NCBI GenBank assembly: GCA_029719485.1
Contig: CP120722.1
Location: 1,550,001 to 1,614,000 of the forward strand
Reading direction: 5' to 3'
DNA length: 64,000 nt
Source of the DNA: Kiritimatiellota bacterium B12222
GTDB lineage: Bacteria; Verrucomicrobiota; Kiritimatiellia; SS1-B-03-39; UBA6053
Position 1 is the first letter of the stretch. Every line of letters begins with the position of its first letter. The position numbers and the translations under genes are program-made. The notes under the pieces were generated by a model. The model searched no databases and was not told where the DNA came from. It saw only the letters and a program-made list of their open reading frames with translations. Below are positions 1-8,213 of this stretch, one piece after another.

Positions 1-84
1 GACAATGCCAAAGGATTTGTTGTATTTCGTTCAGGGAAGTTATTGCATTTTCAATCTGCGGAGCAAATTAAGGAAGGGAATTAA
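1..84 (+). CDS. C-terminal end of an upstream gene, probably a type II secretion pseudopilin (partial)
   Basis: The first frame is open from base 1 and reads 27 codons to a TAA at 82-84, ending in ...SGKLLHFQSAEQIKEGN. The stop overlaps the ATG of the next gene (TAATG), so the two are translationally coupled. The start lies outside the window. By its place directly before an I-like and a J-like pseudopilin it is probably an H-like minor pseudopilin. The visible residues are too few to prove a family. Confidence 0.6.
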   Translation, partial: DNAKGFVVFRSGKLLHFQSAEQIKEGN

Positions 85-722
85 TGAAGAAATTTAACAC
101 TATCTCTAGGAAGTCAGGGTTTACGCTCGCAGAAATCCTTTTAGCGATGATGGTTTTTGCCATTGCCATCACCACGATTTTGGCTTTGTTGTCGCGTACA
201 CTCGAGCAGACAGATTCCGTTTTGGTAAAAGACGAAGCCATCAACTTAAGTTCGGCCGTGGATAACTTCATGTCTGAAATTCCATTTACCACTGCGTATC
301 AAGCGGTGGTGAATCAGCCTAATTCTCACTTGTTTGCGTATCAGTATCGGGCAGAAGTTAATGGGAGTGGTGTTTTAGTTCCATATCCTACGGTTCAGCC
401 TGGAGACCAAGTGGGGGTTGATTACGAGGTGGTTACCGGAGTTCGCTGGCCTGGAGATGTAGCAGAATTGGCCGCTGAAGTTGCTGCGCTTGATGGTCGT
501 TTGTTTAAAGTCTATCTTGAAGTATCCGAAGCGAATCCCCTGGGAAACACCGGATTGGATTCTGATCCAAATACGGTAAGTGGTAGTCCTGCGGTGTTGT
601 CGTATGATTCTGCAGTTCTTGTGGTGTTTGCCGAGATGTATGCAGTGCCTTCAACGGAGTTCCCTTTGGTCCGGACGGAAGTAACTCCTGATTTCTCCTT
701 TAACTTTGCGGTGAGCCGATGA
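84..722 (+). CDS. gspI: GspI-like minor pseudopilin
   Basis: This 212-aa protein has a type III (prepilin) signal: a short basic leader ending in G12, then F13-T-L-A-E17 and a hydrophobic helix to about residue 35. Prepilin peptidase would cut after G12 and methylate F13, and E17 is the conserved +5 glutamate. Such proteins build the pseudopilus tip of type II secretion systems at the inner membrane. Order in the operon (before J-, K-, L- and M-like genes) suggests the I position. It is longer than typical GspI (about 120-130 aa), and the C-terminal body is not recognisable. It overlaps the next gene by 4 nt. A type IV pilus or competence role is a possible alternative. Confidence 0.72.
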   Translation: MKKFNTISRKSGFTLAEILLAMMVFAIAITTILALLSRTLEQTDSVLVKDEAINLSSAVDNFMSEIPFTTAYQAVVNQPNSHLFAYQYRAEVNGSGVLVPYPTVQPGDQVGVDYEVVTGVRWPGDVAELAAEVAALDGRLFKVYLEVSEANPLGNTGLDSDPNTVSGSPAVLSYDSAVLVVFAEMYAVPSTEFPLVRTEVTPDFSFNFAVSR

Positions 723-1570
723 AAAATATGACCTCTTCTTCTCGAGCCGGCTTTACCTTGGTTGAGGTATTGGTCAGTTCCTTTCTCGCTTTGATTATTA
801 TGGGTATGTTGTTTGGTGTGTTAATGGGGACCATCGATGCCTGGGAGGGAGGTTCCGCTCGGTTAAAATCGAGTGGGGATGCCCGTTTGGCTTTGGATAT
901 CTTAAAAACAGATCTTGAAAGTATGGTGGTACGTCAGACTCAATACAATCAGGAATGGATGGTGAGTTTGCCGAGTACTGAAAATGGGATTACCTCTACC
1001 CGCTTGGTTTTTTTCGCCCCATCTCTGGATCGGGATACCACTGATCCAGGCGATATTGTGTCGCTGAGCTACCGGGTCGTTTTTCAAGACCCCATTTCCC
1101 CTGCTTCTCCTGTGGTTGAAATTTTTGGTCTGTATAAATCTATGACCACGACCACAGAGGCCTTTAACAATGTATTAGGATTACCCAGTTTGTATGATGC
1201 CTATTGGAATGCAGGTATTTCTGACCCTAGTCCTACGGATAATATCGGGTTTCTGGCACCAAATGTGGTGGGATTTGATATTGCATGGTGGGTGCGTTAC
1301 ACCGCTTCAGGGACAGAAAAGTATAAACGCTTTGATTCAAGTTATACCTTCAGTTTAAGAAATGAGTTGAGTATTTATAAAGACAATACGCTTGTTTTGC
1401 AAGGTGGCAAAATTGAGGCGGTGGATATCAGTTTGACCACCATTAGTGATGAAGGCATGCGTCGCTATACCTTTTTAGCCGATGGTGGGACCGCGTCACC
1501 GGACGACTTGGCGGATATCGTAAGTGATACCGGACAGAGTCATACCTTGCGTATTCCCATTCATTATTAA
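719..1570 (+). CDS. gspJ: GspJ-like minor pseudopilin
   Basis: The 283-aa product starts with a prepilin leader cut after G11, followed by F12-T-L-V-E16 and a hydrophobic segment to about residue 34. The +5 glutamate is E16. Behind it comes the motif RLALDILKTDLE, which fits the helical region after the membrane segment in GspJ/PilW-type proteins. Its position between the I-like and the GspK gene supports the J assignment. Usual GspJ proteins are near 200 aa, so the beta-rich C-terminal domain is larger here. The start overlaps the previous stop (ATGA). Confidence 0.7.
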   Translation: MKNMTSSSRAGFTLVEVLVSSFLALIIMGMLFGVLMGTIDAWEGGSARLKSSGDARLALDILKTDLESMVVRQTQYNQEWMVSLPSTENGITSTRLVFFAPSLDRDTTDPGDIVSLSYRVVFQDPISPASPVVEIFGLYKSMTTTTEAFNNVLGLPSLYDAYWNAGISDPSPTDNIGFLAPNVVGFDIAWWVRYTASGTEKYKRFDSSYTFSLRNELSIYKDNTLVLQGGKIEAVDISLTTISDEGMRRYTFLADGGTASPDDLADIVSDTGQSHTLRIPIHY

Positions 1571-1636
1571 AACAATCGTGTGGGATGCCGAGGCGTCTGA
1601 AGTGGCCTTGGGCGTAGCGCTGGGAGGGGTACTGGG

Positions 1637-2509
1637 ATGAGTACAACAGGATTTCTTCAAAAACAGGGTTCCGCCTATTTGTTGGTTTTGTTGGTCATGA
1701 TTAGTGCCTTTTCTTTGGTGGCGGGCATGCAACAGGTTTTGTTTCGGAAAACGACAGCTTTGCGTATTCAGAACAATGAAATGAACCTTCGCAATGCGCT
1801 GATTTTGGGTTTGCAACAGGGGATGCAGCTGTTGTCTGAAGACGAAGACCCTGGTGTGGATAGTTTTGCGGATGAATGGATGAAGCCTTTGACCTTTGAA
1901 ACTACGGATGGGATTTACTTAGAAGTTCGGTTGGAAGATGCTCAAGTGGGTTTTAACCTCAATTTACTGAGTTTGCCTTTGCCTGAGACGGCGCCACGGA
2001 CCTATTTTGATATGTTTGAAGACCTGTTGAAGAGTTATGATGTCTATCCTGACTCACAAGAATTGAAGAATATCCAGGCCCGCATTCAAATAAATGAGGT
2101 TTGGTTTGAAAATCATGAGACGTTATTGCTTTTATCTCCCGAGTCTGGGGATTACTTGAAGGCGATGGATTCTTTAAGTGCACTCCCCCGACCTCAATCA
2201 GAGCCCCTCAAGGTGAATTTGAATACCGTTCGCCCTGAGGTGTTGCAGGCGATGGTGGGTACGACCTTTACGCAATGGGTGAATATGATTCTGGCGGCGC
2301 GAGAAGAAACAGAAATCCAAAATCCAGGCGCGTACATGCAGCACCTTCCAATTGCGGTTCAGCCCTTAGTGCTGTCTATGGTGGGGGCTAGTTCTGAATA
2401 TGTGAATGCGGTGATTATTGCAGAAACGGATTATACTCAAAAAACACTTACGGCGTTATTACACCGTAACGATGAAGGGGAAGTGGAGGTATTGCGATGC
2501 CGTTGGTAA
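1637..2509 (+). CDS. gspK: GspK-like minor pseudopilin
   Basis: This 290-aa protein has a leader ending KQG11, then a hydrophobic helix (residues 12-32) that lacks a +5 glutamate (L16 there), as is usual for GspK, the pseudopilus tip protein. Around residue 195 it carries KVNLNTVRPEVLQAM, the NxNTAxxEVLxAL-type helix-hairpin-helix motif of the T2SSK domain. A 66-nt gap separates it from the J-like gene, and its end overlaps the next gene by 13 nt. GspK normally controls pseudopilus length by capping it with GspI and GspJ. The motif makes this the best supported member of the set. Confidence 0.8.
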   Translation: MSTTGFLQKQGSAYLLVLLVMISAFSLVAGMQQVLFRKTTALRIQNNEMNLRNALILGLQQGMQLLSEDEDPGVDSFADEWMKPLTFETTDGIYLEVRLEDAQVGFNLNLLSLPLPETAPRTYFDMFEDLLKSYDVYPDSQELKNIQARIQINEVWFENHETLLLLSPESGDYLKAMDSLSALPRPQSEPLKVNLNTVRPEVLQAMVGTTFTQWVNMILAAREETEIQNPGAYMQHLPIAVQPLVLSMVGASSEYVNAVIIAETDYTQKTLTALLHRNDEGEVEVLRCRW

Positions 2510-3759
2510 ATGATGATTGGCGGGATCCCGTTACATGGTTACGCACCAAAATTGTATATGCCGTGCTGAAAGATGGGCCGCAACTCCGCTTTTGTCGGGC
2601 TACCCGTTCGGGGCAGTTGGATTTCTTTCTTTGTCGTGAAGACAGGTGGGCGGAAGATTCTGAGTTTAAAAAACGCCTGTTAAAAGAGCGTAAAGCGGGA
2701 GCCTTGTTGGTGACGGGATTGGCCCCGCATCAGGTGATGATTCGACCTTTAACATCGCCTTTGAAAGATAAGGCCAAGTCTGCCGAAATTTGGGGCACCT
2801 TGTTGGATGCGGCGATCCCGTTTTCATTAGAAAAATGTCACTATGCTTTTTTACCCCAGCAAAAAAGTACTCAAGAGGGCTTAAGTTGTTTGGCGGTTGC
2901 CGCCCGTGTGGAAGATCTTGAAAGTCATGTGGCTGATTGGGCGGCCCTTGACCTTGAACCCGATTTGGCCTTTGCAGAAGAATTGGTTTTGCCCAGAGCG
3001 CAAGGAAATCCCTTGTGGAAGGGTGGCACGCGGACCGTATTTTCCGCCTGGGACGAAGATCGTTTTATCGGTGGAGGCGGAGCCTTAAAACCTGAATTGC
3101 GTGAGAAAGTGCTGGCACGCTTTACGCATGCCCAGACGGAAGAGTTGCACTGGCATGAGTTAGGACCGGCATCTGGCAATGAAGAAAATATTCTGGAGCA
3201 AGCGCTTTGCATGGCGGTACTTCGGTCGGGTTCAGGACATGCGAATCTTTTGGCGCAAGAGCTGGCATCCAAAAAACTCCACACAAAATTCACAGGGAAA
3301 AGTAAAACGTTGAAAGTGGGGGTCCTGCTGGCCTTGCTGCTCTTGTTTTTGGTTCCGCTGACCCTTCGACATCAATTGCGGGCGTATCAACGCTTCTTGA
3401 CGTCAGAGATTGCAGAAACCTACACTCAGATCACAGGGGGGCGGAGCAATGCTCCGGGTCAGGAAGTACGCTTGGCTGAACGTTATTTGGATGCGGAATG
3501 GAGTGAGCTTTGGACGCCCGTTGAGCGGCTGACGCAAGCTTCTACCTCGTTGCTGTTTATCGAGCTGGCTTTTGCTGCGGAAGAAAATGGCGTGGTGTTT
3601 AGTAGTATTGACCTTCAGAAAGGGTTGATGACGTTGACTTTGTTGGGGACAGAAGAACAGGTGAATGCGTTTGCGATACATTTACAAATCTCTGGTTGGG
3701 AGGTTGAGCTCGGGGTGCTCAACAACGGCACTTGGAAGTTGAAAGGGGTGCGCATATGA
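2497..3759 (+). CDS. gspL: GspL/PilM-PilN-like assembly protein
   Basis: The 420-aa protein has a cytoplasmic N-terminal part of about 270 residues, one membrane helix at about 272-290 and a periplasmic part of about 130 residues. That is the layout of GspL, the inner-membrane protein that links the secretion ATPase GspE to GspM. The cytoplasmic part should have the actin-like fold of that family, but individual motifs are not convincing by eye. The operon position between K-like and M-like genes carries much of the call. It overlaps the next gene by ATGA. Confidence 0.6.
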   Translation: MPLVNDDWRDPVTWLRTKIVYAVLKDGPQLRFCRATRSGQLDFFLCREDRWAEDSEFKKRLLKERKAGALLVTGLAPHQVMIRPLTSPLKDKAKSAEIWGTLLDAAIPFSLEKCHYAFLPQQKSTQEGLSCLAVAARVEDLESHVADWAALDLEPDLAFAEELVLPRAQGNPLWKGGTRTVFSAWDEDRFIGGGGALKPELREKVLARFTHAQTEELHWHELGPASGNEENILEQALCMAVLRSGSGHANLLAQELASKKLHTKFTGKSKTLKVGVLLALLLLFLVPLTLRHQLRAYQRFLTSEIAETYTQITGGRSNAPGQEVRLAERYLDAEWSELWTPVERLTQASTSLLFIELAFAAEENGVVFSSIDLQKGLMTLTLLGTEEQVNAFAIHLQISGWEVELGVLNNGTWKLKGVRI

Positions 3760-4244
3760 TCAAAAAACTATCCAAAATTGGATTAAAAACCTGGTGGGTG
3801 CTTGCAGTTGCTGCCTTGATGATGTCCATTTCTTTTGCATATCGATATGTGAAAGAAGAGGGTGCCAAAGTAAATCGTTTGCAACGTTCCTTACTCAAAA
3901 TCAAAGATCTCAGCGTATCTACTCAAGTTCGGTTGGATGAATTAAACCAAGTGATCGAAGGACAAGTGGTCCCCTTTTCGGAATTGATTCCCATTTGGTT
4001 AGATAATGGAGTGGTTACGCTTTCGGATGTAGAGGTACAGGACTTGCCTGAAGGATTTCGTCATCATCAGCTCACGGCAACTCTCGAAAATTTTCCTGCC
4101 GCGGAAATCAGCACCCTTTTAGATACTGCTGAAAACGCCCGTCCGGCATGGAGAGTGACACGGATAGATCTGCGACCTGAGAACAATATGTTGAATGGTC
4201 AGCTGACACTGGAAGCGCTGGACAAATCGCCTTTAGCGCTTTAG
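3756..4244 (+). CDS. gspM: GspM/PilO-like assembly protein
   Basis: A 162-aa bitopic protein: a short basic N-terminus, one membrane helix at about residues 12-28, then a coiled-coil-prone periplasmic segment (residues 30-70) and a small alpha/beta domain. This matches the size and layout of GspM/PilO, the periplasmic partner of GspL. I chose the ATG at 3756, which overlaps the previous stop (ATGA) and follows the purine-rich GAAAGGGG. A TTG 24 nt upstream is also in frame but less likely. Sequence similarity to GspM is weak, so the context decides. Confidence 0.55.
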   Translation: MIKKLSKIGLKTWWVLAVAALMMSISFAYRYVKEEGAKVNRLQRSLLKIKDLSVSTQVRLDELNQVIEGQVVPFSELIPIWLDNGVVTLSDVEVQDLPEGFRHHQLTATLENFPAAEISTLLDTAENARPAWRVTRIDLRPENNMLNGQLTLEALDKSPLAL

Positions 4245-4247
4245 GGG

Positions 4248-5048
4248 ATGAGCATGCGTTCACTGATTGCCCGTCGCGAATTAATTCGTGCTCTAACCTC
4301 ACGAGAAATGAAAGCCCGATACAAGGGTTCTTCATTGGGCGTGCTGTGGAGTTTGTTAACTCCGCTGTTTATGGCGGCGATTTATGCCTTTTTCTTCCGC
4401 TTAATTTCAGGCCGGGCGGCCAACACGTCTTCGATTATTGTGGGGGTCTTTGCCTGGCAATTTACGGCCAATGCGGTTCAACAGGGTTTGGGTTGTATTT
4501 CCAATAATGGAAATTTGGTCAAAAAAGTTTCTTTTCCCCGAGTGATTTTGCCGATTACGGTGACTTTAGCGGCCGGGGTGGATTATTTAATTAGTCTAAT
4601 TGTGCAAGTGGGGGTGGTCGGCTTTTTGCTGTTCCAAGACGGGGGATTTTTCACTTGGCATATGATAGTGCTTCCGGTGCTGTTTCTTTATCACGCGTGG
4701 TTTAATTTAGGTTTGGCGATGTTGTTGGGATCGATGAATGTCTATTACCGCGATACACAACATTTTGTAGGTGTTGCGTTAAGTGCTTTGTTTTTCATGA
4801 GTCCCGCGATGTATGATCTTAGTTTTGTCACCCGATTGGCCGCGGACATGAATCCATGGCTGATGAAGATCTACATGCTCAATCCCTTGGCAGGCATTTT
4901 TACGGCTTATCGTTGGGCCTTTTTGCCGGGTGAAGTCTTTCCCTCCGACCCCTGGATGATTGCCGGCATGATTTGGCCGCTCCCTTTTACTTTACTCTCT
5001 GCTCTGATCTTTAAACGGGCTCAACGTAACTTTGCGGATTTTGTTTAA
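4248..5048 (+). CDS. Polysaccharide ABC exporter permease (Wzm/TagG-like, ABC-2 family)
   Basis: The 266-aa integral membrane protein has about six helices and the ABC-2 family start, a basic amphipathic segment with KARYKGSSLGVLW before the first helix. The motif NVYYRDTQHF near residue 165 is typical of Wzm/TagG permeases. It forms the channel that moves undecaprenol-linked O-antigen or teichoic-type glycans across the inner membrane. Its stop overlaps the start of the ATPase gene (TAATG). It sits 3 nt behind the M-like gene, so it may share a transcript with the pseudopilin operon. Confidence 0.88.
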   Translation: MSMRSLIARRELIRALTSREMKARYKGSSLGVLWSLLTPLFMAAIYAFFFRLISGRAANTSSIIVGVFAWQFTANAVQQGLGCISNNGNLVKKVSFPRVILPITVTLAAGVDYLISLIVQVGVVGFLLFQDGGFFTWHMIVLPVLFLYHAWFNLGLAMLLGSMNVYYRDTQHFVGVALSALFFMSPAMYDLSFVTRLAADMNPWLMKIYMLNPLAGIFTAYRWAFLPGEVFPSDPWMIAGMIWPLPFTLLSALIFKRAQRNFADFV

Positions 5049-6223
5049 TGAACTACGCGATTGAAGCTGAAAATTTAGGAAAATGTTACCGACTTCGCGG
5101 GCTGGGACCACAAACCATGTTTGGGGCGATACATCGTGCCATGACCCGTCAAAAACCGGAATATTTTTGGGCGATTCGCCATGCGGATTTTAAAATTCCG
5201 AAAGGCTGTACCGTGGGGGTGGTCGGGCCGAATGGTGCAGGGAAAAGTAGTACGCTGGGCTTAGCGGCCGGTACCATTACGCCCACGGAAGGTCGCATTA
5301 AAGCAGAAGGACGGATTTCATCATTGCTGGAGTTGGGTGCGGGTTTTCATCCGGATCTCACCGGACGTGAGAACGTGTATTTGAATGCGGCCCTGTTGGG
5401 GATTCCTCGGGAGGATATTCGCAAACGTTTTGACGCCATCCTCGACTTTAGTGGTCTGCACGAATTTATTGATCAACCGGTTAAAAATTATTCCAGTGGC
5501 ATGTACGTGCGTTTGGGCTTTGCGGTGGCGACGGAAGTGGATCCGGATATTTTATTGGTCGATGAAGTGTTGGCGGTGGGAGATATTGCCTTTCAACTGA
5601 AGTGTTTGGATCGGATTCGCCAGTTTCAGAAAAAAGGCAAAACCCTGATGTTTGTTTCGCATGCCTTGCAGACGGTGGAAGAATTTTGCGACGAAGCCTT
5701 TTTGGTTTATAAAGGGGATTTGGTGAAAAAAGGGCCGCCTCCTGAAGTTATTTTGGAAATGATCCGCAATTATTCAGGGGAAGGGGGCACCATTTACGCC
5801 CAGGAGTTTGGCAGTCGGGAAGTGGAAATCAAAGACGTTAAACTTTTAAACGATGTGGGAGAAGATGTGGCCCGGTTTAATGCCGGCAGCTCTTTAACGG
5901 TGGAGATTGAATATGTCGCGCATCAGGAAATCGAAAATCCGGTGTTTGGCTACAGTCTTAAAACCGCCAACGGCATGTACCTTTATGGGACCAATACCCA
6001 AATTGAAAAACTACCTCCCAAAACCATTGCCGAGGGACCCGGTGTGCAGCGCATACAGTTTGATCCCTTACTTCTGCGCGAAGGGAATTATTTTCTGAGT
6101 CTCTCTATTCATTCCTGGGATCATGCGACCCAATTTCATCGACGCGAAGACTGGTATCCCTTTGCCGTTAAAAATGTGACCGATGCACCGGGAATGGTGA
6201 CCCTGCCTACCACTTTTAGCTAA
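5048..6223 (+). CDS. Polysaccharide ABC exporter ATPase with C-terminal Wzt domain
   Basis: The 391-aa protein has a nucleotide-binding domain with Walker A GPNGAGKSS (about residue 60), signature YSSGM (about 148) and Walker B ILLVDEVLAVGD (about 168). The last 140 residues form an extra beta-sandwich like the Wzt C-terminal domain, which in known systems recognises the capped non-reducing end of the O-antigen. Together with the preceding permease it makes a complete Wzm/Wzt exporter. The presence of the extra domain suggests that the exported glycan carries a terminal modification. Confidence 0.9.
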   Translation: MNYAIEAENLGKCYRLRGLGPQTMFGAIHRAMTRQKPEYFWAIRHADFKIPKGCTVGVVGPNGAGKSSTLGLAAGTITPTEGRIKAEGRISSLLELGAGFHPDLTGRENVYLNAALLGIPREDIRKRFDAILDFSGLHEFIDQPVKNYSSGMYVRLGFAVATEVDPDILLVDEVLAVGDIAFQLKCLDRIRQFQKKGKTLMFVSHALQTVEEFCDEAFLVYKGDLVKKGPPPEVILEMIRNYSGEGGTIYAQEFGSREVEIKDVKLLNDVGEDVARFNAGSSLTVEIEYVAHQEIENPVFGYSLKTANGMYLYGTNTQIEKLPPKTIAEGPGVQRIQFDPLLLREGNYFLSLSIHSWDHATQFHRREDWYPFAVKNVTDAPGMVTLPTTFS

Positions 6224-6235
6224 GCGAAAGCTGAA

Positions 6236-8164
6236 CTATTTTATCTGATACAAGCGCCGATTTGTTTGGTCAATTACCCGGTGGGACAGAGGCGTAATCC
6301 ATAGTTCCCAATCCGGGTGTACATGGTACTTTTCTTGTTCTTGGGGACCGAGGAGGATCCAGTCCACTTTTAAGTCGTTCACCGCCAGAGATAAGGCTTG
6401 TGCGGTTTGGGCTTCATATATGCGTTCGAGAGGAGGAAGTTGTAGGCCGGGTCTCCATTCCTGTTCATGGCCTACCCAGCCTATGAGGCTGTCGCCTTTG
6501 GTCCAGGTGCCGAGCATACTGCTATAAGGATCCCATCGCTCCCCTGGTGCTTCTGCGATCAGATCGTCTGTTTGAATTAATTTTTTGGAGACGGTTAACA
6601 GCGTCTTGAGCTCAGGAGGATACACATCCCAGGCATTTAGACTGCGTTCGTGAACCTGGAAGGCTGTCCATGAGAGTTTACCTGCATAAAATAGTCCAGG
6701 GACCAGACTACAAAGGAGGGCGATGACTGCGGCCATTTTGATCCATCCTTTACACTGAATGACGTTTGCCCAAGATACCGCAGCAAAAACAGCGATGAGT
6801 GCCCATAATTGATAATAGACTTTAAACAACGTATTCATGCGGTTCTGATAGGTGTCCTGAAAATAGAGGACTTCCACGCAAAGAAACATGGCGGGCAATA
6901 GTAGTACACCTGCGAACCATAGACGTTGGGGGCGTTTGACGAACATCCACAGAAGTCCTGGGCATATAAACCCAAAGACCTTTAGAAATTCGAGGGGAGA
7001 GGTTCCTGCATTTTCTACCTGAGCCAGAGACATTGCGGGGCCATGTGCACGCGCGGGGTAGAGGAAAATTCCGGCAATACACCAGGCATATACGATGGCT
7101 TTCCATTCATTCCGTCGAATTTTTTTATGACGAAACAGTAGGCAGAGAAACGGAAAGGCTAAAGCGGTGGGGGTTTGCCAAGGGTTAATCCGCCAGCTAA
7201 TGGTGACCAGTACTGCAGGTAAAAGTGTGTGCCAGAGGGTAAGTACTCTCGATCTGTAAAGTTGAGTGCCGGCAAGCAGGGTTAATAAGAGATAGGGCAG
7301 ACCAATGACATGGGCATGATTATCCCCTAACCAAAAACTGAAAAAAGGAAATTCGGTGATCAAGATACTACCGTCATCGGTAATGACTCTACTCGCGTCC
7401 CACCACCACCACCAGGTCGCGGGAGCGCAGGCGTCCCAAAATCCTTGTGGTGTAGATACGAAATTCACGAACAGGAGGGCGATGATTCCTGCGACATTGC
7501 CTCCTTTTTTTCCAGAGAGTTCGTAGAGGCTTTTGGCTGCGTGAAAGGCGAGTAGTCCTGTTAATGCAAACCAAATGACTTGGGTAAGGTTCACACTTTC
7601 TTGGACTTCAAGACCCAATTTGGTGCCGAGAAAGGCGAGGGCTTGTTGTCCATCGCTATAATAGGTGGTGGGCTCTCCATGAAACCAGGCATCACGAATA
7701 GGGGGCTGATTGGAACTCGCGGCCGCTTGCATCCACATGACATCCATGGGTTGTTCGGTATGGGTGACTCCTGGATCTGCAGAACGAATAACGATCCAAT
7801 ACCAAAACAGAAGGGAGAACAGGAGCCAGCCTTGGAACAAGTCCCGCCGCATCCGTGATCGGGTACCAAAGGAAGGGGTTTGAGGGTTGAAAAATAGTTT
7901 TCGGCCACTGGTTCCTACGCTCATCATCAACAGGGCCATCCACACAAAGTGAATCTCTAAGAGTCCCGTTCGCCACCAGAGTTGGGATGCGGTGAGAAAC
8001 ACGAGGATGCCACTGGCCATTACGAGACCCGCACCACGATCGGGTCTACCCGAAAACAGTCGGGTAAACCACGGCCAAGCCGCATAGGTCATGAGGTTGA
8101 GGACCAGATAGACTTTGAGGGCGACGAACCACCAAAGAGGATCAGGCGAGAGGAGTGTATTCAT
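6236..8164 (-). CDS. DUF2298 (Chlor_Arch_YYY) multi-spanning membrane protein
   Basis: The 642-aa protein has roughly a dozen membrane helices. Motifs SFWLGDNHAHVIGLPY and YQNRMNTLFKVYYQLW match DUF2298, a poorly characterised membrane family that resembles GT-C glycosyltransferases and often sits near polysaccharide genes. No activity is proven for it. It is the last gene of a leftward operon behind the oxidoreductase. A 15-nt palindrome lies 3 nt upstream of the start codon and holds the only Shine-Dalgarno-like stretch (GGAAGG), too close to the ATG for a normal site, so the start or its control may be unusual. Confidence 0.75.
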   Translation of the reverse strand: MNTLLSPDPLWWFVALKVYLVLNLMTYAAWPWFTRLFSGRPDRGAGLVMASGILVFLTASQLWWRTGLLEIHFVWMALLMMSVGTSGRKLFFNPQTPSFGTRSRMRRDLFQGWLLFSLLFWYWIVIRSADPGVTHTEQPMDVMWMQAAASSNQPPIRDAWFHGEPTTYYSDGQQALAFLGTKLGLEVQESVNLTQVIWFALTGLLAFHAAKSLYELSGKKGGNVAGIIALLFVNFVSTPQGFWDACAPATWWWWWDASRVITDDGSILITEFPFFSFWLGDNHAHVIGLPYLLLTLLAGTQLYRSRVLTLWHTLLPAVLVTISWRINPWQTPTALAFPFLCLLFRHKKIRRNEWKAIVYAWCIAGIFLYPARAHGPAMSLAQVENAGTSPLEFLKVFGFICPGLLWMFVKRPQRLWFAGVLLLPAMFLCVEVLYFQDTYQNRMNTLFKVYYQLWALIAVFAAVSWANVIQCKGWIKMAAVIALLCSLVPGLFYAGKLSWTAFQVHERSLNAWDVYPPELKTLLTVSKKLIQTDDLIAEAPGERWDPYSSMLGTWTKGDSLIGWVGHEQEWRPGLQLPPLERIYEAQTAQALSLAVNDLKVDWILLGPQEQEKYHVHPDWELWITPLSHRVIDQTNRRLYQIK

Positions 8165-8167
8165 ACC

Positions 8168-8213
8168 TTCCGAAGGTCGGAAAAAGGAAAGTTAGGGTTT
8201 CCGAACTTCGGAA
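8168..8213. repeat. Pair of 15-nt palindromes TTCCGA-N3-TCGGAA (copy A)
   Basis: Two perfect palindromes with 6-nt arms and a 3-nt centre lie at 8168-8182 and 8199-8213, 31 nt apart. The second encodes the C-terminus of the oxidoreductase (PSEVRKP then stop). The first lies just ahead of the DUF2298 start. The same pair occurs inside the gene at 50533-51594. Confidence 0.75.

Noticed and set aside
6206-6235. Short hairpin at the convergent ends of the Wzt-like and DUF2298 genes
   Set aside because: The 7-bp stem includes a G-T pair, covers the stop codon region and has no T-run, so termination cannot be claimed.
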